Source: Nocardioides baekrokdamisoli (lineage in GTDB: Bacteria > Actinomycetota > Actinomycetes > Propionibacteriales > Nocardioidaceae). From it: a DNA stretch of 64,000 nt. Shown here in pieces: positions 49,336 to 57,405 of this stretch. Under the pieces are notes generated by a model. It saw nothing but the letters and a program-made list of their open reading frames with translations, ran no database searches and had not been told where the DNA came from. The DNA lies in assembly GCF_003945325.1 (NCBI RefSeq), contig NZ_AP019307.1:1736001-1800000 (forward strand), written 5' to 3'. The translations under genes and the position numbers were made by a program. The first letter of the stretch is position 1, and every line of letters starts with the position of its first letter.

Positions 49336-50327
49336 GCATCCACCTTAGAGGCGCCCATGGTGAGGATCAGTTTGCCGACGTGGGACCCGGACTCCATCCG
49401 ACGATGCGCGGCGGCGGCGTCCTCGAGGGCGTACGCACTGTCGATCGGCACCTCGATCTCGCCGGCGGCGACCAGCGGCCAGACGTTGGCCTCGACCTCG
49501 GCGCAGATCTCCGACTTGGACTCCACCGAGCGTGACCGCAGCGTCGTACCGATCAGCGAGGCTCGCTTGCGCATCAGGGCGTTGAGGTCGACCTCGCCGC
49601 GTACGCCGCCCTGGAGGCCGATCACGACGATGCGGCCACCGTCGCGAAGGGCAGTGAGGTTCTTTTCGAGGTATGCAGCGCCCATCACGTCGAGGATGAC
49701 GTCTGCGCCGCCGAGCGCCTGGACCTCCGCGACCCAGTCGCCTGCGTAGTCGATCGCCACCTCGGCACCGAAGCCGCGGCAGGCGTCCAGCTTGCCGGCC
49801 GACGCCGTGGCGATCACCCGGATCCCGCGCGCCCGCAGCAGTTGCAACGCGAACGACCCGACCCCGCCCGCGCCCCCGTGGATCAGGACGGTCTCGTGCG
49901 GCTGGACGCGCGCGATCATGAAGAGGTTCGACCAGACCGTGGCAGCGACCTCGGGCAGTGCCGCCGCCTTCTCGAGCGAGACGCCCGGGACGGGCAGACA
50001 CTGGCCTTCCGGCACGGCCACCTTCGATGCGTACGCTCCGCCGGCGAGCAGGCAGCAGACCTCGTCGCCCACCTGCCAGCGGGTCACCCCGGCCCCGACG
50101 GCCGAGACGATCCCGGAGCACTCGAGCCCGATGACGTCGGAGGCGCCGGGCGGCGGCGGGTAGAACCCCATCCGCTGCAGCAGGTCCGCTCGGTTGAGTC
50201 CCGCCGCGGCGACGTCCACGACCACCTCGCCCGAGGCCGGCGTGGGGTCGTCGAGCTCGACGACATGAAGGGAATCGGGACCTGGGATCTGGCCCGGCTC
50301 TGCCGGGCTCACCGCTACGGCGCGCAT
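49332..50327 (-). CDS. NAD(P)H:quinone oxidoreductase, zinc-independent MDR family
   Basis: 331 residues from ATG 50327, chosen because TAGGCT lies 7 nt upstream (complement of 50335-50340). MDR fold: GLNRADLLQRMGFYPPPPGA, GDEVCCLLAGGAYASKV, nucleotide-binding VLIHGGAGGVGSFALQLLRA and the PIG3/QOR-type VIGLQGGVRGEVDLNALMRK. No structural zinc cysteines. In an operon with bpa, which is a usual arrangement in actinobacteria though the functional link is unknown. Confidence 0.92.
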   Translation of the reverse strand: MRAVAVSPAEPGQIPGPDSLHVVELDDPTPASGEVVVDVAAAGLNRADLLQRMGFYPPPPGASDVIGLECSGIVSAVGAGVTRWQVGDEVCCLLAGGAYASKVAVPEGQCLPVPGVSLEKAAALPEVAATVWSNLFMIARVQPHETVLIHGGAGGVGSFALQLLRARGIRVIATASAGKLDACRGFGAEVAIDYAGDWVAEVQALGGADVILDVMGAAYLEKNLTALRDGGRIVVIGLQGGVRGEVDLNALMRKRASLIGTTLRSRSVESKSEICAEVEANVWPLVAAGEIEVPIDSAYALEDAAAAHRRMESGSHVGKLILTMGASKVDA

Positions 50328-50350
50328 GATGGTCAGCCTAGGAGCCACGA

Positions 50351-50519
50351 CCTAGGGCTTGTCTGACATATCGGTGGCCTGCTGCGCGCCGCCCCGCCAG
50401 GCCGTCGGCTTCGTTGTCGTCCCTCGGCGTGGCCACCGCCACGCCTCCCTCCTCCGCCTTGCCCACGGCACAGCCGGAACGCCGCTCGCTACGGCCAGAT
50501 ATGTCAGACAAGCCCTAGG
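50351..50519. repeat. MITE-like element with 21-bp perfect terminal inverted repeats
   Basis: The 21 bp at 50351-50371 (starting CCTAGGGCTTGTCTGACATA) recur as an exact inverted copy at 50499-50519, enclosing 127 bp of GC-rich sequence with further short complementary blocks (GGTGGCC and GGCCACC). It has no coding capacity. It fills the promoter region between the divergent qor and nitrilase genes. Its right end CCCTAGGG supplies the TAGGGT hexamer 6 nt before the nitrilase start. Confidence 0.75.
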
Positions 50520-50527
50520 GTGAACGA

Positions 50528-51307
50528 GTGGCCTGGGATCGAGTACGCATCGCGCTGGTTCAGGCCGCGTCCAGCCTTGAACCCACCGAGAACGAGCAAG
50601 CCCTCGATGCGCTGGCCCCACGCGACGCCGACCTCATCGTCTTCCCGGAGGCGTACGCGCGCGACTTCGGCTCGATCGGCAGCGATCTGAGTCCGTACGC
50701 GCAACCGCTCGACGGACCCTTCGCCACCGAGGTCGCCCGGGTCGCGGCGGACCGTGGCGCGACCGTGATCGCCGGAATGTTCGAGACGAGCGACGATGGC
50801 GATCGGCCGCTGAACACACTGGTGGTCCGGGGAGCGGCAGACACGGAGTATCGCAAGATCCATCTCTACGACTCGTTCGGCTATCGCGAGTCCGACTCCG
50901 TCCAGCACGGCCCGATCGTGCCGACTGTCATCGACGTCAATGGTCTGCCTGTCGGACTGATGACCTGCTACGACCTGCGATTCCCGGAGATGGCGCGAGC
51001 CCTTGTCGAGCGCGGCGCCGAGCTGATCGTGGTCCCGGCGGCGTGGACTGCCGGCACCGACAAGGTGACGCACTGGGAGACGCTGCTGCGCGCGCGGGCC
51101 ATCGAGAACACCGTGTTCGTGGTCGGAGTCGGGCAGCCCGGACCTCGCTACTGCGGGCACTCAATGGTGGTGGATCCCGCGGGGCACGTCCTGGCCGAGG
51201 CCGGTCCGGACGCTGCGATCGTCAGCGGCACCATCGACCGCGAACGACTCGAGGACGTACGCGCCATCAATCCGTCGCTCGCGAACCGTCGGTTCGCGGG
51301 TCACTAG
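50528..51307 (+). CDS. Carbon-nitrogen hydrolase (nitrilase superfamily amidase)
   Basis: 259 residues; GTG 50528 is exactly 6 nt after TAGGGT (50516-50521). The catalytic triad of the superfamily is complete: Glu in LIVFPEAYARDFG, Lys in YRKIHLYDSFGYRES, Cys in GLMTCYDLRFPEMARAL. The sequence is closest in style to actinobacterial omega-amidase/NIT-type enzymes that hydrolyse small amides or deaminated glutathione. The substrate is not readable. Confidence 0.93.
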   Translation: MAWDRVRIALVQAASSLEPTENEQALDALAPRDADLIVFPEAYARDFGSIGSDLSPYAQPLDGPFATEVARVAADRGATVIAGMFETSDDGDRPLNTLVVRGAADTEYRKIHLYDSFGYRESDSVQHGPIVPTVIDVNGLPVGLMTCYDLRFPEMARALVERGAELIVVPAAWTAGTDKVTHWETLLRARAIENTVFVVGVGQPGPRYCGHSMVVDPAGHVLAEAGPDAAIVSGTIDRERLEDVRAINPSLANRRFAGH

Positions 51308-51325
51308 GACTACTCTGCTCGCGTC

Positions 51326-52360
51326 ATGACACAGGTCGCTTCTCGCCGTGCATCCAGGTCGGTGCTGCCGCCTCGGCTGCAGATCCCGATGTCGGAGATG
51401 GCGACCTGGTGGTCGGTCTTCGGTGTCGGCATCGGGCTGATGGCCCTCGGCATGGTGACCCCGCGCGTGGTCGCCGAGTTCGGCGGCGCGTGTGTCGGAC
51501 TCGCGTTCACGTGGGCGCTGGCGGCGCGTACCGGCGGGCCCAAGTTGCTGGTCTCCGGGCTGGCCGCCGCGGTCGGGCTGGTCGCGATCGCCTCCGATCT
51601 GGATGCGTTGCGCACGGGAGCCTCGATCACGACAGCCGTCATCGCCTCGATCCTCGGCATCGTCGTGACCCGGCCCGCGACCAACCTGTTCGGTGCGCTC
51701 AAGGAGACCTTGCTGGCGCTGGTCGTACCGCTCATCGGCGGCTTCGCTGCGCTGGCGTTTGCGCCGCGGTACGAGAGTTTTGCGCAATACAAGTGGGGCG
51801 TCGGCGGGATCGCGGCCGTTGGACTGTTCTGGTTGGTGTTCCGGCTCGGTGCGGGCCTGCACGGCCTCGGTCGTCGTGGTGTCGTCATTGTGATCGGCGG
51901 CGCGTTCGCGCTCGCGATGGTGCTGGCGTACGCAGAATTCCTCCGGACGTACGGCTCGCACGACGTCGTGAACTGGATGCAGGTGCGTACGCAGTGGATG
52001 CGCGCGCATCTGGGTGCGTATCCCCGACCGATGATGGCCCTGATCGGCATCCCGGCGCTGATGCTGGGCGTGCACATGCGGTCGCGTCGCGGGCAGGGAT
52101 GGTGGGTCAGCGCGTACGGCGTCGCCGCGACAGCCACGCTCGCCGCCACGATCAACAACCCGGACGTCGGCTTGCGCGAATCCGGCCTGGAGCTCGTCTA
52201 CTCACTCGTGGTCGGCGTGCTGATCGGTGTACTCCTGATCCGTGTAGACCTCGTCCTGAGCTCAGTCGGTCGGCGATCCTCCGGCCGTCGGGTCGCCGAT
52301 GTGGATCCCGAGGCCGCCGGCGTACGCACCGAACCGGCCCGGACCCAACCGCTGCTGTGA
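51326..52360 (+). CDS. Polytopic membrane protein of unknown function
   Basis: 344 residues from ATG 51326 (TACTCT lies 9 nt upstream; no Shine-Dalgarno). About nine hydrophobic segments (TWWSVFGVGIGLMALGMV, LLVSGLAAAVGLVAIASDL, LLALVVPLIGGFAALAF, VVIVIGGAFALAMVLAYAEF, ALIGIPALMLGVHM, LELVYSLVVGVLIGVLLIRV) and a charged cytoplasmic tail. No known family was recognised. It is coupled by a 4-nt overlap to the amidohydrolase. Confidence 0.75.
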   Translation: MTQVASRRASRSVLPPRLQIPMSEMATWWSVFGVGIGLMALGMVTPRVVAEFGGACVGLAFTWALAARTGGPKLLVSGLAAAVGLVAIASDLDALRTGASITTAVIASILGIVVTRPATNLFGALKETLLALVVPLIGGFAALAFAPRYESFAQYKWGVGGIAAVGLFWLVFRLGAGLHGLGRRGVVIVIGGAFALAMVLAYAEFLRTYGSHDVVNWMQVRTQWMRAHLGAYPRPMMALIGIPALMLGVHMRSRRGQGWWVSAYGVAATATLAATINNPDVGLRESGLELVYSLVVGVLIGVLLIRVDLVLSSVGRRSSGRRVADVDPEAAGVRTEPARTQPLL

Positions 52361-53256
52361 CCTCTGCCTCCGACCACGGCGGCGAGGCCGCCTGCCTCCA
52401 CACGATCGCTGCCGACCTGGCGATTCCCGGGATCATCGATGTCCACACCCACTTCATGCCGAAGCCGATGCTGGACAAGGTCTGGGCGTATTTCGACGGC
52501 ATCGGGCCGCTCACCGGTGCACCGTGGCCGATCGCGTACCGCCTCGAGGAGGACCGTCGGCTGGCGATCCTGCGCGAGTTCGGAGTGATGGGTTTCACCG
52601 CGCTGAGCTATCCGCACAAGCCGGGCATGGCTGAGTGGCTCAACGGCTGGGGCCGCGACTTCGCCGCTGCTCATCCGGATGTGATCTCGTCCGCCACGTT
52701 CTACCCGGAGCCCGGTGCCGGTGCGTACGTCCTCGACGCGATCGAGGACGGGGCGCGGGTGTTCAAGGCGCACGTCCAGGTCGGCGACTACGACCCGAAC
52801 GACCCGCTGCTCGACGACGTGTGGGACCTGCTGCAGCAGACGTCGGTCCCGGTGGTGATCCACAGCGGTCACGGCCCGGCCGCGGGTCGGTTCACCGGCC
52901 CGGAGGGGATGGCTGCGCTGCTCGCGCGGTTCCCGCAGCTGGTTCTGGTGATCGCGCACATGGGGATGCCCGACTACACGCCGTTCCTGGACCTCGCCAC
53001 GCGGTTCGAGGGCGTCCATCTCGACACCACGATGGCGTTCACCGACTTCGCGGAGGGGCGTACGCCCTTCCCGGTCGGCGAACGTGGGCGGCTGCTCGAG
53101 GTGGGGCCGAAGGTGCTCTTCGGCAGTGATTTCCCGAACATCCCGTACCCGTACCAGCACGCGGTCGAATCGATCCTGCGCCTGGATCTGGGTGACGACT
53201 GGGCGCGGGGCGTGCTGCACGACAACGCCGCCCGGCTGCTCTCGTTGGCCGAGTAG
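52357..53256 (+). CDS. Amidohydrolase (metal-dependent, ACMSD-like family)
   Basis: 299 residues from GTG 52357, overlapping the membrane-protein stop by 4 nt; the frame is open far upstream but that is antisense-free read-through of other genes. Metal ligands: GIIDVHTHFMP (HxH), His in VVIHSGHGPAAG and VIAHMGMPDY, and Asp in LFGSDFPNIPYPYQHA. This is the amidohydrolase-2 pattern (decarboxylases and hydrolases). The substrate is unknown. It ends the nitrilase-side gene run. Confidence 0.9.
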   Translation: MTSASDHGGEAACLHTIAADLAIPGIIDVHTHFMPKPMLDKVWAYFDGIGPLTGAPWPIAYRLEEDRRLAILREFGVMGFTALSYPHKPGMAEWLNGWGRDFAAAHPDVISSATFYPEPGAGAYVLDAIEDGARVFKAHVQVGDYDPNDPLLDDVWDLLQQTSVPVVIHSGHGPAAGRFTGPEGMAALLARFPQLVLVIAHMGMPDYTPFLDLATRFEGVHLDTTMAFTDFAEGRTPFPVGERGRLLEVGPKVLFGSDFPNIPYPYQHAVESILRLDLGDDWARGVLHDNAARLLSLAE

Positions 53257-53311
53257 CGGACGTTCGCATCCGGAGCCAGAATCCTCGGTTGTCTGTACAC
53301 CTTTGATTGTT

Positions 53312-53340
53312 GTTCACGCTTCAGATACCGCGATTCCACC
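53312..53340 (+). promoter_or_regulatory. Possible PHO box upstream of phospholipase C
   Basis: Three 11-nt steps start GTTCACG (53312), AGATACC (53323) and TTCCACC (53334). The first and third resemble the actinobacterial PHO unit GTTCACC; the middle one is poor. Phospholipases are frequent PhoP targets. Tentative. Confidence 0.3.
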
Positions 53341-53412
53341 CCCACCCACTTCGCTTGTACATACAACTTGCCCCGATGCCGGGGAACTCGCGAATCAGAC
53401 AAGGTGGTCACG

Positions 53413-55443
53413 ATGTCAGACGTAGTGGATCGACGTACGCTACTCGCCGGTGCTGCCGGCGCGGCCTTGGCAGGCGCCCTGGGTGGACCGCTCGTTGAGG
53501 CACTCACCCAGTCCGCGACCGCGGCCACCGGGACGATCGCCGACGTCAAGCACGTGGTCATCCTGATGCAGGAGAACCGGAGCTTTGACCACTACTTCGG
53601 CTCCCTGAACGGCGTACGCGGCTTCGCGGACCGCAGCACGATTCTTCTGCCTGGTGGCAACTCGGTGTTCAACCAGCCGAACGGCGCTGGGCGTCAGTAC
53701 CCCTTCGCGCTGGCAGCCTCCAATGGTGAGTTGTACGCGCAGTGCCAGGGCGATATCGATCACGGCTGGTCGTCCCAGCACGCCGCCTGGAACCACGGCA
53801 AGATGGATTCCTGGATGTCCGCGAAGGGCAAGATCGGCGCGCTGGGTTACCTGACCCGCGCGGATCTGCCGCTCCACTACGCACTTGCCGACAACTACAC
53901 GATCTGCGACGCGTACCACTGCTCCGGCCTGACCGCCACGGGACCGAACCGCACCTACCTGTGGAGCGGATCGATCCATGCCGGAGGCGGACAGGGTGGC
54001 CCGGCGTACGACGGGGGCGACGAGTCCGGGCTGAGCTGGCAGACCTACGCCGAAACCCTGCAGAACGCCGGCGTCTCGTGGCGGGTCTACCAGAACGCCA
54101 GCGACAACTTCGGTGACAACGCTCTGGCGTACTTCACGCAGTTCGCCAATGCCTCGCACACGTCTCCGCTGTGGGTCAACGGGATGTCGAGCGTGCCGGC
54201 CACCAGCGGTGTCACGCCGACCGACATCCTTTCGGCCATCCAGGCCGACGTCACCAACAACACGCTTCCGCAGGTGTCGTGGGTGGTCACCGATCAGATC
54301 ACGTCCGAGCACCCGATCGGTCCGCCGGTCAACGGTGAGCGGTTCATCTCGGGTCTGCTGCAGGCGCTCGCCGCCAACCCGGCGGTGCTCAACAGCACCG
54401 TGCTGCTGATCAACTACGACGAGAACGACGGCTTCTTCGACCATGTTCCTCCGCCGGTGCCCTCGGGCGGCCAGGCTGACGAGTTCATGAACGGAACGCC
54501 CGTGGGCCTCGGCTTCCGGGTCCCGATGATGGTGATCTCGCCGTGGAGTCGCGGTGGCTGGGTGGACTCCCAGGTGTTCGACCACACCTCGGTGATCCAG
54601 TTCCTCGAAAAATGGACCGCGGCCATCGGCACGCCGGCCACCTGCCCGAACATCAGCGCCTGGAGGCGGTCGGTCTCGGGGGACCTGACCTCGGCCTTCG
54701 ACTTCACCAGTCCAGTGACAGGGCTCCCGACGCTACCTACCCCCGGGGCGGCCGTCAGCGGGGCGACCTGCAACCCGTTGCCGAATCCGTCGCCGACCAC
54801 CAACGCCCAACCAACCCAGGAATCGGGCACCCGCAAGGCGCGCCCGTTGCCGTACCAGCTGAACGCGGACGTCTCGTCGTGGTACTACTCCGGCAGCACG
54901 ATCCAGCTCAACATCGCCATGACGAACAGCGGTGCATCAGGCACCAACGCAGCACACTTCGCCGTGTACGCAAACGCGTTCCGGTCCGGTGGTCCCTGGC
55001 AGTACACCGTCCCCGCGGGCACGACGACCACGGACTTCTTCAACGTCGGGGCCGGGTACGGAAACGGCCCCTACGATTTCACCGTCGTCGGCCCCAACCG
55101 CTTCTTGCGACGGCTCACCGGCAACGCCACCAGCGCCAGCAAGAACGTCGAAGTGGCGACCCGCATTGCGACCGCCCCGAGCACCGGCAAACTGGCGATC
55201 TGGCTCGACATGGCAAACAACTCCAACCAGAGCGTCACCGTCACCGTCGCGGCCGGCAACTACCGCAGTGATGGTCCGTGGACCTACACGATCCCCGCCG
55301 GTACGACCACATCCGACTATTGGAACGCCGTCGCCTACACCGATGGCTGGTACGACCTGACCGCGACAGTCGACGTCGATTCGACCTGGTCGCGACGATT
55401 CGTCGGACACATCGAGACGGGCCTGCCCAGCGTGACCGGCTGA
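53413..55443 (+). CDS. Phosphocholine-specific phospholipase C, Tat-exported
   Basis: 676 residues from ATG 53413 with AGGTGG Shine-Dalgarno. A twin-arginine signal (DRRTLLAGAAGAALAGALGG) as expected for this family. Phosphoesterase domain with VVILMQENRSFDHYFGSLNG, LTATGPNRTYLWSGSI and LINYDENDGFFDHVPPP; the C-terminal part has two DUF756 beta-sandwich repeats (GPWQYTVPAGTTTTDFFN and GPWTYTIPAGTTTSDYWN). It hydrolyses phospholipids outside the cell, releasing phosphate esters. Convergent with the GntR gene. Confidence 0.95.
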   Translation: MSDVVDRRTLLAGAAGAALAGALGGPLVEALTQSATAATGTIADVKHVVILMQENRSFDHYFGSLNGVRGFADRSTILLPGGNSVFNQPNGAGRQYPFALAASNGELYAQCQGDIDHGWSSQHAAWNHGKMDSWMSAKGKIGALGYLTRADLPLHYALADNYTICDAYHCSGLTATGPNRTYLWSGSIHAGGGQGGPAYDGGDESGLSWQTYAETLQNAGVSWRVYQNASDNFGDNALAYFTQFANASHTSPLWVNGMSSVPATSGVTPTDILSAIQADVTNNTLPQVSWVVTDQITSEHPIGPPVNGERFISGLLQALAANPAVLNSTVLLINYDENDGFFDHVPPPVPSGGQADEFMNGTPVGLGFRVPMMVISPWSRGGWVDSQVFDHTSVIQFLEKWTAAIGTPATCPNISAWRRSVSGDLTSAFDFTSPVTGLPTLPTPGAAVSGATCNPLPNPSPTTNAQPTQESGTRKARPLPYQLNADVSSWYYSGSTIQLNIAMTNSGASGTNAAHFAVYANAFRSGGPWQYTVPAGTTTTDFFNVGAGYGNGPYDFTVVGPNRFLRRLTGNATSASKNVEVATRIATAPSTGKLAIWLDMANNSNQSVTVTVAAGNYRSDGPWTYTIPAGTTTSDYWNAVAYTDGWYDLTATVDVDSTWSRRFVGHIETGLPSVTG

Positions 55444-55479
55444 CACCGCTCTACGTGACGACGTTCAGCGCTTCGGCGG

Positions 55480-56157
55480 TTACGCCTGGATCTGACCCAG
55501 CGCCCAGATCGCCGACCGGATGTGCGTGGTCATGGCGCGGCGGGCTGCTCGGCTGTCCCTGGCCTCGATCGCGTCGGCTATGACGCCGTGCTCATGAAGC
55601 GCCCGTTGAGCTGCGGCTGGGATCGCCCCGGTGGCGATGCGTGAGTTGATGAGGAGGTCCTGCATCGGCGCGAGGATCCGCGGCAGGACCGAGTTGTGGC
55701 TCGCCACGGCCACGGCGTCGTGAAACTCAAGATCCGCCTGCCAGATCGGCTGCTTGCTCTCGTGCGCAAGACGGAAGTGGGCGTGGGCACGCTTGATCGC
55801 GACGAGTTCCGCGTCGGTCCGGTGGGTTGCGGCGAGAGCTGCGGCTGACGGTTCCAGCATCAGACGTACGTCGTACAACTCGCGGAGAGTTTGGCTCCCG
55901 AGTGTGATCGCGAGAGCCGAGCTCGCAAGGGCGTTCTCGGCGCTTCCATCGAGCACGCGCGCACCCAGGCGGGGTCTGATCTCGACGAGGCCCAAGGCCC
56001 GGAGACCCTGCATGGCCTCTCGCACAGTGTTGCGTCCGACCGTGTATTCGGCCATGAGTTCCTGCTCGGAGGGAAGCCGTGAGCCCGGGGGGAACTCACC
56101 CGTCGAGATGCGCGCGAGCAGTGCATCGGCAACTTCCTTGCTCAGACGTTCGCTCAC
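55480..56157 (-). CDS. FadR/FCD-subfamily GntR regulator
   Basis: 225 residues from GTG 56157, which has an AAGGGGGCGGA Shine-Dalgarno; a GTG at 56199 overlapping the operator region is less likely. Winged helix: LLARISTGEFPPGSRLPSEQ-ELMAEYTVGRNTVREAMQGLRALGL. All-helical FCD ligand domain follows (LYDVRLMLEPSAAALAATHR, DLEFHDAVAVASHNSVL, HEHGVIADAIEARDS with metal-site His/Asp). It is divergent from the sugar-acid operon and very probably its repressor. Confidence 0.93.
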   Translation of the reverse strand: MSERLSKEVADALLARISTGEFPPGSRLPSEQELMAEYTVGRNTVREAMQGLRALGLVEIRPRLGARVLDGSAENALASSALAITLGSQTLRELYDVRLMLEPSAAALAATHRTDAELVAIKRAHAHFRLAHESKQPIWQADLEFHDAVAVASHNSVLPRILAPMQDLLINSRIATGAIPAAAQRALHEHGVIADAIEARDSRAARRAMTTHIRSAIWALGQIQA

Positions 56158-56192
56158 TCCGCCCCCTTTTCGAGCATTTTTTGGTGTGACGC

Positions 56193-56240
56193 TTGACACT
56201 AGCGGAATCAGGACTAGTTTTGTCCCAATCGTAGGACAAA
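56193..56240 (+). promoter_or_regulatory. Promoter and GntR operator of the sugar-acid operon
   Basis: TTGACA (56193-56198), 16-nt spacer, TAGTTT (56215-56220), followed at once by TTTGTCC-8 nt-GGACAAA (56219-56240), a 7-bp inverted repeat across the expected start site. Three ACTAG motifs also occur around it. FCD-type GntR operators are palindromes of this size, so repression by blocking initiation is likely. Confidence 0.65.
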
Positions 56241-56327
56241 TAGAACTAGCGGCGTACGCCCCGACTGCCCGGCAAATCGGTCGACTCGGTGCGAAACTCG
56301 CCCAGGTTCGGAAGGAGCAGACAGTTG

Positions 56328-57317
56328 ATGAAGAAGTTCACGGCACTGGTCGGCCTCGTGGCCTCGGCCGCAACACTTGCCGCGTGCGGCTCGACGTCGG
56401 GACCCTCGGGCTCGGGGAGCACGGGCTCCCATGGTGGTGGCGCAACGATCGGCCTCGTCATGCTGCAGAGCGACGACTACTTCCAGAGTATTCAGAAGAC
56501 CGTTGAGGCTCAGGCGTCTGCGGCTGGCGATTCGGTCATCGCCGTCACGAGCAACGGCGACGCGGGCACCGAAGCCTCCAACGTCCAGACCTTGATCCAG
56601 CGCGGCGTCAAAGCGATCATCATGCAGCCGGTCGACCCGACTGCTGGCTCGGTGGCCACGATGAAGTCGATCGCTGCGGCCGGGATTCCGTTGATCTGTT
56701 ACGGCAACTGCACGGGCGACGCCGCCAGCAACGTGGTGGTCAAGGGCGTCGTCCAGTCGGACAACACCGCGCTGGGTACCGGAACCGGAAAGGTTGCCGC
56801 TGACTACATCAAGGCAAAGCTCGGCGGCAAGGCGACGATCGCGATCCTCAACTGTGATGTGGCTGCGGTGTGCAAGCTGCGCAAGGCAGGTTTCAAGGCT
56901 GCCCTCGCTGCTGCCGGCGTTCAGGCGGACTACGTGTCCGACCAGTCCGGATTCCTCGTGGACAAGGCCACGCCGGTGGCGACGAACATCCTTGCGGGCA
57001 ACCCGAACATCAACCTCGTCTGGTCGGCCAATGAGGGCGGCACCGAAGGTTGGGTTGCATCCGAGGTCAACAGCGGCAAGCAGATCCCGGTCTTCGGCAC
57101 CGACATCAGCAAGCAGTTGGCTCAGGAAGTCCTGGCGAGCAACAACCTCCTGCAGGCGACGACTGGTCAGGACTCCGTCGGGACGGCGACCAAGGCCTTC
57201 GAGATGGCGTCGAACGCAGTCGCCGGCACCGCCAACACCCCGTTCGAGGTTGACCTTCCCGGTATCACGTACACCCGCGCGGACCCCGCTCCGGTGAACA
57301 AGTACCTGGGTAAGTGA
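56328..57317 (+). CDS. Sugar ABC transporter substrate-binding lipoprotein
   Basis: 329 residues from ATG 56328 with GAAGGAG Shine-Dalgarno. Lipoprotein signal (KKFTALVGLVASAATLAACGS) with lipobox LAAC, a Ser/Gly linker, then a periplasmic-binding-protein-4 fold (IGLVMLQSDDYFQSIQKTVE, GVKAIIMQPVDPTAGSVATM, GGTEGWVASEVNSGKQIPVF). First gene of the importer operon; the ligand is probably a sugar acid or its precursor given the downstream enzymes. Confidence 0.93.
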   Translation: MKKFTALVGLVASAATLAACGSTSGPSGSGSTGSHGGGATIGLVMLQSDDYFQSIQKTVEAQASAAGDSVIAVTSNGDAGTEASNVQTLIQRGVKAIIMQPVDPTAGSVATMKSIAAAGIPLICYGNCTGDAASNVVVKGVVQSDNTALGTGTGKVAADYIKAKLGGKATIAILNCDVAAVCKLRKAGFKAALAAAGVQADYVSDQSGFLVDKATPVATNILAGNPNINLVWSANEGGTEGWVASEVNSGKQIPVFGTDISKQLAQEVLASNNLLQATTGQDSVGTATKAFEMASNAVAGTANTPFEVDLPGITYTRADPAPVNKYLGK

Positions 57318-57326
57318 CCCTCTCGT

Positions 57327-57365
57327 CGGGTGGGCGCGGGCATCCTCCTCGCCGGCGCCCACCCG
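57327..57365 (+). terminator. Intercistronic hairpin after the binding-protein gene
   Basis: CGGGTGGGCGC (57327-57337) pairs with GCGCCCACCCG (57355-57365). In ABC operons such hairpins trim or attenuate the transcript so that the binding protein is made in excess. Confidence 0.65.
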
Positions 57366-57405
57366 GCACCCAACGTCAGATTTCGATCAAGGAGCTACGT
57401 GCGAC

